A DNA stretch of 64,000 nt. Source: Sophora flavescens. Its lineage: Eukaryota; Streptophyta; Magnoliopsida; Fabales; Fabaceae. The notes beneath the pieces were generated by a model. That model was not told where the DNA came from. It did not search any database and saw only the letters and a program-made list of their open reading frames with translations. The position numbers and the translations under genes are program-made. Numbering within the stretch: position 1 is the first letter of the stretch; each line of letters opens with the position of its first letter. Below are positions 22,051 to 31,772 of the stretch, piece by piece. The stretch covers positions 90,405,548 to 90,469,547 of the forward strand of contig CM061069.1 of assembly GCA_030762895.1 (NCBI GenBank), written 5' to 3'.

Positions 22051-23414
22051 TGTTAAGTCTCTAAAATGTCTAATGTGCATTTCCCTAAGTTTTGATGAAA
22101 ATTAAACATTGGTTAATGATTTAATTAACCTTTGTATTGGTTGCTAACCTGTCTACCCAGTGTGCATATCAAAATAGTAAGAAGTCACCTCACCTATCTG
22201 CCCACATAGATGACCACCTGTTTGGAGAAGCAAAAGTCAACCCGTCTGCTGACTAGGATTATTGACTTTCTGCATTGAAGTTTCAACTTGTCTTCTGATA
22301 AGTTCCTACTTGTCTGAGGTTCTTCAATGAAGAACCCAAGTACAAAAAGCTTTTGGAAGATGTCCCCTCATACAAAAGACTCTGAAGCTCTCTCTTTCTT
22401 AATCTCACGCTTATCAAGAAAAGTCAGAAGTCATTCTCACAGGCAACCTAGGAAATCAGAGATGAAGTCCAGTTAAAGAATGTTTCCAACATACTTTATT
22501 CCCTAGTACTCTTGGTTATTACACGAAAAGGGAAATGTGCTCTGTAAAGTACAAAAGCATTCTGCACAACTCTGATTTGGCTACTGCACGATGCATAAAG
22601 CCATGATCCTTCATGTTAGAGTACAACCAACATTCCTATTGCATTAATGACCGCCCAGAACGACTCCATTGCATTTAATGAAGTTCTACTTGAAGCCAAC
22701 ATTTGAAGGAACGTCTCTAACGGATCTTAAAATGCTTGAAGGCTATAAATACAGAAGTCATTGAAGATGAAGATACATAACACACAACATTAAAAGAGCC
22801 ACTACTCTGTGCATTTATTTCTTCATTCTTTCAATCTGTATTTATCAATCATTTGAAGTTATTACGCAGTCTTTCCTAAGCTTACATTTAATCCACTCTG
22901 AGTGTTAGTGAAAGAACTGTCTGTCTGACTGTATTTATTACAAACAAACTTCTTAAACAAACCTAAGTGAGCCTGAAGAGGCTAGGTGTGCAAAGAATAC
23001 TTGTCTTGGAGCCTGAAGAGGCTAGGTGTGCAAACAATACTTGGAGTCTGTAACCTGATCAGTTATAGTGGCTAAAACTTGGTGCTGCCAAGGACTGGAC
23101 GTAGCTCTTTGTGTTGAAGAGTGAACCAGGATAAATAGCTGTGTTAATCTCTCTTCCCTTGCATTCTTTAGTTGTTTTGATTATATTATCTGCTCTCTAA
23201 CTAAAGGGGTTAAAAAGTGTGAATAACAAACTTGTTTTCAAGTTGTCTGCTTGTGTATTTTTCTGTTAAAGTTTTACAGACAGGTCACCTGTCTGTGCAG
23301 TGTTCTCTCACTTGTCATAACCTAGCTCCTGTGTGCAAAATGTTTTCAACTTTATTTTCAATTCTGATAAACACAATTCATCCCCCCTTCTCGTGTTTAT
23401 AGTTGTCTATTTCA
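22051..23414 (+). repeat. 3' LTR of Copia element 1
   Basis: Same length as the 5' LTR (1364 bp). Starts TGTTAAGTCTCT, has TATAAATA near 22744, ends TCTATTTCA. Followed by the TAATG duplication and the resumed LINE. Confidence 0.92.
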
Positions 23415-25540
23415 TAATGCATATTATCCACTACTAAATTGGAATCTAGCTCGAAAATAACCTTGTCATGACCAAGCTTAATCATCCAATTAATAGCAAA
23501 AAAGACAACAACAGCTTCACCCATATGGACATCCGAGAGAGGTTGGAATCAGTGAGTTTTTCCACCTATAAAATTACCAAATTTATCTCTAAGGCACATA
23601 CCAATACCCACTCTATTACTGTCCTTAAATAAAGTAGCATCGACGTTACATTTTAAATAACCACTTGGAGATTTTGGTCATCCTGAAAACGCAGCAACCT
23701 CACCTCCTAGATATGAGAAGGACCGCCAAATTCTCTGGCTCTAGACCAATCATCCAACAAGCTAAAACCATGGTGAACAATAGTTTCAACACTATCATCA
23801 ACCTCATCCCAAATCATTTGGTTGCGACTCCTCCATAAACTCCAAAGAGACATAGCAAACATGTTTTTGCCCTCCTTAGACAAACCAACAAATACCAAGA
23901 AAAACAATTACCAAAGTTATTGGCAATCTCCATTTTTAAGGATATAGTTTCCCAAAGCTCCACCTTCCTCCAAACTCCGTCACTCTTAGGACAAGATAAT
24001 AACACATGCCAAGTATTCTCAATATTTGAACTGCACCAAAGACAAAGAGCTGGACACATAACACCTCGAGCTTGAAGATTAGCTCTGGTAGGGAGGCACC
24101 CATGAGCCGTTCTCCGGAGAAAGCTTCTAAATTTGGGCGGGACATGAATCTTCCATAGGCTAGTCCAGTGACCAAACACCTTCAAATGGTCCAACTCCAG
24201 AATTTTATTCACACAAAGCCAATATGCGCTTCTCACTGAATAAGTCCCTCTTCGATCAGAAGCATGATCCATCACCGCTTAAATCTTTGCCACACTCCAT
24301 ATTTTTCTATTCTGCTCCCAAAGGTCGTAGACCCTAAGAAAATGATCAGGCAGTTCACCATGAACAGGAGTAGGAATAATTAAGCCATTGGTCCACACAT
24401 CCGTCCAAACCCAAATACTACTGCCATCTCCAATTCTCCATCTCAAGCCCTTTTCCAGAACAACTCCTTCACAGATACTACGCCATACATAACTCGAATT
24501 GTTACCAATACTAGCTTCCATAAAATCATAATGTGGAAAATATTTGGCTTTGAAAAGCTTGGCTACAAGGGAATTCAACTCTGACATTAGCCTCCACCCT
24601 TGTTTGCCTAAAAGCGCAACATTGAAAGCATAAAGATTTCTGAAACCTATACCGCCATCTGATTTATGCATAGCTAACTTATCCTTCGAAAGTCATCCAA
24701 TCCCTTTATTATTTCCACCACCACCACCACCTCACCAAAATTGATTCATCATTTTATGAATCTCATCCCTTAGAGATGGAGGAATGAGGATAATGCTCCT
24801 AAAATAAGTAGGGATAAATTGAAGAACCAATTTTATCATCACTTCCTTGCCATCCTTGGACAAAGAACGACCACCCCAAGAATTAATTTTAACACTCAAT
24901 CCTTAATAAATTTAAACATAGCTTCTTACTTCGACCAATCATGGAAGGAAGACCCAGATATTTACCGGTACCCAAGCAAACTTGCACCTCTAGTAAATTA
25001 GCAATAAAATCACGCACATCCCCAAGGACTTTCTTACTCTAAAAACTTTCAGATTTAAGAAAATTAATTTCCTGACTTGAAGCAGCTTCATAACTAGCCA
25101 AAAAGTCCTTCATTGCAATAACCTTATCCTCTTTTGCCTTAAAGAATAAGAAGTAGGCATCCGCAAACAAAAGATGAGAAATAGTAGGAGCACCCCTATA
25201 AACTTTAACACCATGAATCTCACCACGCCCTTCTGCCTTATTAATTAGACCATTTAAGCCTTCAGAACATAGAATAAAGAGATAAGGAAAAAGATGATCC
25301 CCTTGTCTCAAGCCTCTCCACGGCTGAATAAGACCAACAGGCTCTTGGATAACGAACAGAGTAAGAAACAGACTCCACACAAAGTATAATCCAGTCCACC
25401 CACTTCTCAGCAAAACACATCCTCCTCATAACTTCTCTAATGTAGCCTAAATCCACTCTATCATAATCTTTACTCATGTCAATCTTTAAGGCCACATCTC
25501 CCCCATTACCTTTTGTCACAATGGCAATGGTGAGTGGACT
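23415..25540 (-). pseudogene. LINE (L1-type) ORF2 remnant: RT, zf-RVT, RNase H
   Basis: Minus-strand translation shows, in order from about 25520 downward: RT (LKIDMSKDYDRV, GLRQGDHLFPYLFILCSEGL, ISHLLFADAYFLFFKA); the GGIGFRNLYAFN and WRLMSE region; zf-RVT (SAYWLC, WKIHVPPKFRSFLRRTAHGCLPT, CLWC, WHVLLSCP); and RNase H (KCNVDATLF, GIGMCLRD, GEAVVVFFAINW, ELDSNLVV). The RT catalytic F/YADD box reads FADA, so the second Asp is lost. Frameshifts and stops divide it into at least four pieces. 5' truncation near 25540 removes the endonuclease. The 3' end lies at 4264-4511, beyond the Copia insertion. Confidence 0.88.
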
Positions 25541-25579
25541 GTGCCTCTAGACAAACTTTTATTATAAGATCAGATATTC

Positions 25580-25790
25580 AAATTGTGGAGTCGTCATTTT
25601 TAATGTTGTACGAACCAAACTGGACCAACCAATTCAATTAGTTGAACCGAGAACCGACTGTGTCTATGGTTCAGTTACCTTCCAAAAATCGGAAGTCCCT
25701 TTGAATCAATAGAAAAACGTTTGAACTAGGTCAACATTTTTAAAAACCGGACGGTCAGTCCACTTTACAAGTTTTTTTAACTTTTTAACT
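25580..25790. repeat. Fragment of a CCGGAC/GGTTCAACC repeat
   Basis: AACCAAACTGGACCAACCAATTC through TTTAAAAACCGGACGGTCAG resembles the repeat split by Copia element 2 (27512-28188 and 37679-37891). No TSD was found here, and it is probably an old partial copy. Confidence 0.35.
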
Positions 25791-25860
25791 GTCATTTTTT
25801 TGGAGTTTTTCACTCTTAGTAGAAGCTAACATTCTCTTTCACGGTCCGCCCTAACCTCCT

Positions 25861-26038
25861 ATGCAGTGCTCCCAACATCCCACGCTCCGCCGTCGCGCTG
25901 TTGTGCCGGTAGCATCTCCAGCTTTGCGTCTCCAACTCAGATTCGTATGTTCTCTACGAAGAAATGTCAGTTTGTTCATTGGATTTGGTTTGTCGCCTAC
26001 ACAAAGCAGAGTTCGCGGTCTGCTAATTTGTGCTTTGT
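25861..26038 (+). other. Locally GC-richer segment, possible exon relic
   Basis: GC content rises over about 150 bp. Two overlapping frames are open, one including SPALRLQLRFVCSLRRNVS and the other ASPTQIRMFSTKKC. The second resembles the Arg/Ser-rich start of a mitochondrial presequence, so this may be a relic first exon. I do not recognise the gene, and a small hAT-type MITE follows directly at 26039. Confidence 0.2.
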
Positions 26039-26444
26039 GGCTCTGTTTGTCAAAAATAGTTGATAAGCTTGCTGATAGCTGATAAGCTACTTTTTAGCTA
26101 ATAGCTTATAGTTGATATATGATAGCTGAAAAACTAGCTGATTGAATTTGAAGTGTTTGGTAAAATTAGCGGTTGAACTAGCTTATAAATGTAAAATGAC
26201 ATAAAATGGTATATTTATGATAGACATGGTAAAGTGAGAATTTCATTAAATGAATGAGGGTAAAAACGAGAGAAAAGTCAATAAGTTATAAGCTATAAGC
26301 CATAAGCTAAATAAATTAGCTTATGAAGAAAAACTAAGCTAATGAGATAAACTTGTTTACCAAACACCTCTATTTCAATCAAACAAGCTTATATGCTAGT
26401 CAAATAAGCTATAATCTAACTTATTGGACTTGCCAAACAGAGCC
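26039..26444. mobile_element. hAT-type MITE
   Basis: Inverted termini: GGCTCTGTTTGTCAA on the left, and the right end's reverse complement GGCTCTGTTTGGCAA. The interior consists of TAAGCTATAAGCTAA-like inverted words with no coding. The flanks CTTTGTG and CTATGTC are only a weak 5/7 match for a target duplication. Non-autonomous. Confidence 0.65.
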
Positions 26445-26854
26445 TATGTCACCGTCGCTTAAAAAGCTAATTTACAAATGGGATTATTCAGAGCTAGTCC
26501 ATTGATATGTGCATATAATCATTAGTCATCACTTAGATAACAAGGCGGGCCTTAGATGACAAATTTGGGCCCTTATTGGAAAGGGAATAGCATTCTTGGA
26601 AGTTGTAAAACTCATTGGTTAAAGTTTCAAAAAATAGAAATTTTGCATTGAAAGTTGCATATTTAATATCATGAAAGTTTAAAACTTATTATTTTCAATA
26701 GAAAGTTTCCATTTTTTGCTTCCTTAATCAATGCCCTTACAAGTAAAAAAAAAAAAACAATGCTCTTAGGGCATCGGTTAACCCTTCCTTTTTTAAAATA
26801 CATGCGCACATAATTTAAACACGAAAGGAATAACATTCCTTAAATTTATTAGAG
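26445..26854. other. Gene-free AT-rich spacer
   Basis: No coding, RNA or mobile signal could be supported. Contains TTGTAAAACTCATTGGTT and A-rich runs. Confidence 0.5.
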
Positions 26855-27373
26855 TAAAGGCCCAAATTAATCCCTGAAAAGTTTTGGAGACCCACTTTTG
26901 GTCTAAAAAAATAAATTAACTATTTAGTCCCTCAAATTTACAAATGTGGGACACATTAGTCCTTTCTTCCACTTCCAACGTTTGTTTATTTGTCTATGTG
27001 TCCTGTTAACCATCCTATTTGTCTCGTTAGTGGTCCTGTGTGACCAATGACAAACTTCCACTGTGAAAAAATGAACAAAAGTGAAAAAAAGTGCAAAATT
27101 ACAAAACCCCGATACCTTAAAATTGTGTATTTTTTTTCATTTTTTATTTGTTTTTTGCTGTGGAAAATTTTCATAGGTTATACATAACCACTAACGTGTC
27201 AAACATGATGGTTAGCGAGACACATATGCTAGTAAATGGACATTGAAAGTAGAAAGAGGACTAATGTGTCCCCCCACAATTGTAAATTCGAGGGGACTAA
27301 GTGATTAATTTATTTTTTTTCAGGGACCAAAAATGGGTCCTCTAAATTTTTTGGGGACCAATTTGGGGTTTTA
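26855..27373. mobile_element. Mutator-type MITE with about 50-bp TIRs
   Basis: Left AAAGGCCCAAATTAATCCC ... GACCCACTTTTGGTC matches the inverted right end (AAACCCCAAATTGGTCCCC ... GACCCATTTTTGGTC). 'Remaining response' repeats of this style, with GGGACTAA and TAGTCCCTC, are common in legumes. No transposase. A 9-bp duplication was not clear. Confidence 0.6.
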
Positions 27374-27511
27374 TTCTTTTTATAAAATAGTAAATTTACT
27401 ATTTATTTATTAGTCATTGATGGTTGAACCAATTGAACCATGATACAGAGATCTCACCAATTTGATCTCTTATTTAGCTCTTCAAATCTTATTTTGAGGA
27501 GAGTTTTACCC

Positions 27512-28188
27512 AGTGTTTTAAAAATCGGATCGGACCGGTCGGTCTGGTTCGACAAGAAAAATCGGCAGTCTCAAAGAACCAGGAAAAAACCGCCAGAACC
27601 ATTAGAACCGTAACAAAACCGGATGAACCGACGAATCGGTTCCGGTTACAGAAAACCGGTCGGTCAGTACATTCCGGCACCTTTCAACAAAAAAGAAAGA
27701 AAAAATGAAAAAAGTAGAATCTCATAAGTGAGGTTAGCTTCTGGTGGAATCAGAAAGAATGAATGTGTTGTGTGACATCCAAATAGAAGGCAAGGAAGGC
27801 ATAGGCAGATGGAGTTCCGACGGTAAAAGAAGGTGGCACGCGGTGGTGTATCTGCATGATGCGAAGGTAGAGGCCATTACGGAGCATTGATAATGTTCAG
27901 TGGTTGGAAGAATGGAAGGGACATCGACCACAGTAACACCGAGAAGGCTGTGGTTCCATTTACGAGGTCTTATCTATTGGGATAGGGGTAATCTCATGGA
28001 GACAAATTGAAGAAAGACATGTGGCATGCCTTATTATATTAGACAAAAAGCTATATATCCCGCTGGTCTTTTAGTTATCCCGCAAGTCTTTTAGTTATGC
28101 ATAAACTGTAGTATCAAGGAGAAGAAATTTAATTCTTGGTTCAGTCATAGGTCTTTTAGCATCAAGATTTTTTTATATATAATATTAG
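27512..28188. mobile_element. Left part of TIR element split by Copia element 2
   Basis: Starts with AGTGTTTTAAAAATCGGATC, rich in GGACCGGTCGGTC. The matching right terminus (GGTCAGGTTTTTAAAAACTG) ends at 37891, beyond the Copia. The sequences GTTTTACCC (27503-27511) and GTTTTCCCT (37892-37900) look like an imperfect 9-bp duplication, as expected for a Mutator-like element. The element is about 890 bp without the guest. The minus-strand frames inside are not recognisable. Confidence 0.5.
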
Positions 28189-30211
28189 TGTTAAGTCTCT
28201 AAAATGTCTGATGTGCATTTTCCTAAGTTTTGATGAGAACTAAACATTGGTTAATGATTTAATTAACCTTCATATTGGTTGCTAACCCATCGATCGAGTG
28301 TGCAGATTAAATAAGAGAATCATTCGTCCAACACTGTTTGAAGATAAAAACTCACGTCCAACACACAAGTGTTTTTAAACATTCGTCCAACACTGTTTGA
28401 AGATAAAAACTCACGTCCAACACACAAGTGTTTTTAAACAAACGTCCAGCACTGTAGTGTTTGAAGCGCACGTCCAAAACGCAAGAGAAAGAAACCCGCG
28501 TCCACTAAAGTATCAGAAGGTCGCGCCTACTAAAAGTATCAGAAGGCCGCGTCCACTAAAAGTATCAGAAGGCCGCGTCCACCAAAGTATCAGAAGGCCG
28601 CTTCTACTAAAAGTATCAGAAGGCCGCGTCCACTAAAAGTATCAGAAGGCCGCGTCCACTAAAGTATCAGAAAAGCCCGTCCACCGAGGTATCAGAATTA
28701 TCCGTCCAATGACGTGGCACTTGGAGCGCGTCCATCAAAGTATCAGAATAGCGTGTCCATCAAAGTATCAGAATAGCGCGTCCACTAAGGTATCAGAATG
28801 GCTCGTCCAATGACGTGGCAAAAGACTCTAGTCCACTAGAGTAACTGAGACTCTCGTCCACTAGAGTAACCAAGACTCTCGTCCACTAGAGTAACTGAGA
28901 CTCTAGTCCACCAGACTAACTGAGACTCTCGTCCAGTAAAGTAACAGAGGCTCTCGTCCACTAAAGTAACAAAGGCTCTCGTCCACTAAAGGTGACAGAG
29001 ACTCTCGTCCACTAAAGGTGACAGAAGCGCTCATCCACTAGTCTTTGGACTTGCTGAGTCCTTAATATAGAGCTCATCTACTAGCCCGAATGAAAACTCA
29101 AATGACTAGATAGACGTGATTATTTTCAAGATGGAAGCACTTATCTTATGAACGCGAATTCTCTAAGGATTATCATAATCGTTTTTTTAAAAGCCAGAAA
29201 GAAGCTTGAAGTCTTCTCTCCTACTCAGTTTCACGATTATCAAGAAAAGAAGACTACTCTCTCAAGCAACCTTGGATAATCTAAAAGAATGCGTCCAACA
29301 TGATTTATTCCACAAAAAGGGGAGTGTGCTCAGCAAAGTGCAAAAAGCTCTCTGCCCAACTCTGACATGGCTGTATCTCAATGCATAAAGCCATGATCCT
29401 ACATGTTAGAGTACAACCAATGTTCCTATTACATTAATGGCTGCTCAGAATGACTCTATTGCATTAATGGGTGCTCGGAACGGCTCTATTGCATTTAATG
29501 AAGTTCTGCTTGAAGCCAACATCTGAGAGACTGTCTCTAACGGATCCTAAATGTTTGAAGACTATAAATACAAAAGTCATTGAAGATGAAGAAGAAAAGA
29601 ATACACACTGCATTATAACGCCATTACTCTGCTCATTAATTCTTTCATTCTTTCATTCTGTATTCTTCAAACATTTGAAGTTATTACGCAGACTTTCATA
29701 GACTTCACATTTAAACCACTCTCTGAGTTTTAGTGAAAGATCTGCTTGTGAGAAGTTGTATTTTTACAAACCCAATCTCTCAAACAACCCTAAGTGAGCC
29801 TGAAGAGGCTAGGTGTGAAAACTATACTTGTCTTGAGCCTGAAGAGGCTAGGTGTGAAAAGAATACTTGTCCTGAGCCTGAAGAGGCTAGGTGTGCAGAT
29901 AATACTTGAGTCCGTAACCTTAATCAGTTATAGTGGATAAATCTTGGTGCTGCCAAGGACTGGAAGTAGCTCTTTGATTTGAAGAGTGAACCAGGATAAA
30001 TCACCGTGTCAATCTCTCTTCCCTTAAACTCTTTAATTGCTTTAGTTTTCTTGCATCTGTCTAGTGGTGTGTTTGAAATAGTCACCCTTCCATCCTGTAT
30101 TCTTCCACTCATCCAAAGCTAGCTTTCTGTTTGCGAAAAGATTTCAGCTTTGCTTAAATTCTGATAAACACAATTCAACCCCCCTTCTCGTGTTTATAGT
30201 TGTCTATTTCA
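28189..30211 (+). repeat. 5' LTR of Copia element 2, expanded by a tandem array
   Basis: Shares ends with the element 1 LTR (TGTTAAGTCTCT ... GTCTATTTCA) but is about 660 bp longer. The excess is the array at 28496-29039. TATAAATA lies at 29563-29570. The 40-bp GAGCCTGAAGAGGCTAGG unit occurs three times (29787-29910) but only once in the 3' LTR. Confidence 0.9.
28496..29039 (+). repeat. 25-26 bp tandem array inside the LTR
   Basis: Two related sub-arrays. First, about a dozen units of GTCCACTAAAAGTATCAGAA with a short GGCCGC-type tail. Second (from about 28836), units of CTCGTCCACTAGAGTAACTG with a GAGACT tail. A counterpart lies at 36075-36590 in the 3' LTR with a different unit count. It is absent from the LTR of element 1, so it arose within this subfamily. 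Located upstream of the TATA box, it could act as an enhancer repeat, but that is an inference. Confidence 0.9.
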
Positions 30212-30213
30212 GT

Positions 30214-30226
30214 TGGTATCAGAGCT
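30214..30226 (+). other. PBS of Copia element 2
   Basis: TGGTATCAGAGCT, complementary to initiator tRNA-Met, two bases after the LTR end. Confidence 0.9.
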
Positions 30227-30282
30227 CAGCCTCTGGGTTCAACATCTAACAATGTAGAGGTAAAAGGTCCTGAAGAATAGAC

Positions 30283-31766
30283 GTGACGGCTGGAGCTAGT
30301 TCAAGTGGAAGTCATCAGACTGAAGGAACTTCCCTAACCAAACCTCCTTACTTCAATGGAGAAAACTACAACTACTGGAAGGATAGATTTCAATTGTTCA
30401 TTCTATCCACAAACTCTGATCTTTGGGATGTCATCACAGATGGTCCATTCATTCCCAAGAATGATGATAACACTGACAAACCAAAAGCTCAGTGGACTGC
30501 TGCAGAAAAATCAAAATGGGAGCTGAACCACAAAGCCAGATACAACATCATTTGTGCTCTCAATCCGGAGGAGTTTGAGAAGGTATGTGCATGTGACTCT
30601 GCAAAAGAATTATGGGACACCTTAGCTGTCACACATGAAGGAACAACAAAAGTCAAAGAGTCAAAGATTACCATACTTGTTAGAAAGTATGAACTGTTCA
30701 TCATGGAGGAAGGAGAATCTGTTGCTCAGATGATAGGAAGATTTCAAACTATCATCAACAGTTTAAAATCTCTTGGCAAAGTCTATACCAATACTGAGAA
30801 GGTTGGTAAGATTCTGAGAAGTCTACCTAAACAGTGGAGACCTTTGGTCACTGCTATCTCCCAAGCCAAGGATCTCACTACCTTCAATATGGATGAACTT
30901 CTTCGAACACTCACTGTTCATGAGCAAGAACTTGAAGATGAAGCTGCACCAAAGAAGGGCAAGTCAATTGCTCTGATAGCTGATCAAAAGTCAGCAAAAG
31001 GTTCCAAGGCTCTGAAGGCAGATGAGTCATCCAGTGATGCAGACCTATTAGAACTCGAGGATTCTGAGAGTGATGAAGAATTGTCTCTCCTGACCAGGAA
31101 GATAAGGCTTCTCCTACAAAAAAAGAAGTTCAAGAGGGATAGGCCATTTAGAAGGTTCAACAAGGACAAGAACTTCAAAGAATCCACCTCAACAGACAAA
31201 AGTCTAATTGTTTGCCATGAGTGCAAGAAGCCCGGTCACTTCAAGGCTGAATGTCCTCAACTCAAGAAGCCCCTTTTTAAGAAATTCTTCAAGAAGAAGA
31301 AGAAATGAATGATGGCTACTTGGGAGGATCTGGAGTCAACATCTTCTGATGAAGAAACTGAGGAGGAAGTCAATATTTGTTTGATGGCCAACACTGACTC
31401 AGACTCTGACGATGAGGTATATCTGACTATGAGGAATTACTTGATGCCTATGATGAGTTGATGGAGGAATCCAACTGCTTATCTAAAGCCTTCAAATCCC
31501 TCAAGAGAGAGTATGTAAAGCTCACCAGTGAGCATAAACAGAAATCTCAAGTGTGCGAGAAGCTGGCTAAAGAAAACAGTGAGCTGAAGACTGAAAAGTC
31601 TAATGAAGCTAAGATCTCAAATGAAACATCACCATCTGAAGAAGTTGAAAAACTTCAACAGAAAGTGGAAGAGCTCACTTCCGATCTTGCCAAATTTGTT
31701 AATGGTAGAGACAATCTGACTAAGCTACTTGGTAGTCAGAAGCACTCTCTGTTAAATCAACTGTAA
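30283..31766 (+). pseudogene. Copia element 2 gag
   Basis: The codon aligning with the element 1 start ATG is GTG here (30283), so the usual start is lost. The open frame to 31308 encodes the gag core (KPPYFNGENYNYWKDRF, ESVAQMIGRFQTIINSLKSLGK, PKQWRPLVTAI) and one CCHC knuckle CHECKKPGHFKAEC. A TGA at 31306, where element 1 has GGG, ends it. A 1-bp deletion near 31420 shifts the frame. The Glu/Lys-rich coiled-coil part resumes at 31458-31766. Compared with element 1 about 85 bp is deleted near 31755. Confidence 0.85.
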
Positions 31767-31772
31767 CCAAAT

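Larger units (their letters stand above)
4512..23414 (+). mobile_element. Ty1/Copia Sirevirus-type retrotransposon (element 1), carrying a nested Gypsy
   Basis: Complete in structure. Two 1364-bp LTRs (4512-5875 and 22051-23414) start TG and end CA. A TAATG target duplication (4507-4511, 23415-23419) flanks them. An initiator-tRNA-Met type PBS starts at 5878 and a PPT lies at 22037-22050. The order is gag-pol, then a spacer, then an envelope-like ORF, then repeated AGGGGGAG purine tracts; this is the Sirevirus (SIRE1/Maximus) plan. It inserted into a LINE and was itself invaded by a Gypsy element at 13173-21240. Without that guest it is about 10.8 kb. The gag-pol is riddled with stops, so it is non-autonomous now. 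Confidence 0.92.

Noticed and set aside
23465..23560. Plus-strand gene in the LINE region
   Set aside because: All domain matches are on the minus strand as L1 RNase H.
27489..27680. Minus-strand frame over the CCGG-rich stretch
   Set aside because: Lies in the TIR of a transposon; composition-driven.
28496..29039. Regularly spaced repeats that look CRISPR-like
   Set aside because: Units are adjacent 25-mers without unique spacers, lie inside an LTR, and recur in the partner LTR; this is a plant nuclear tandem array.
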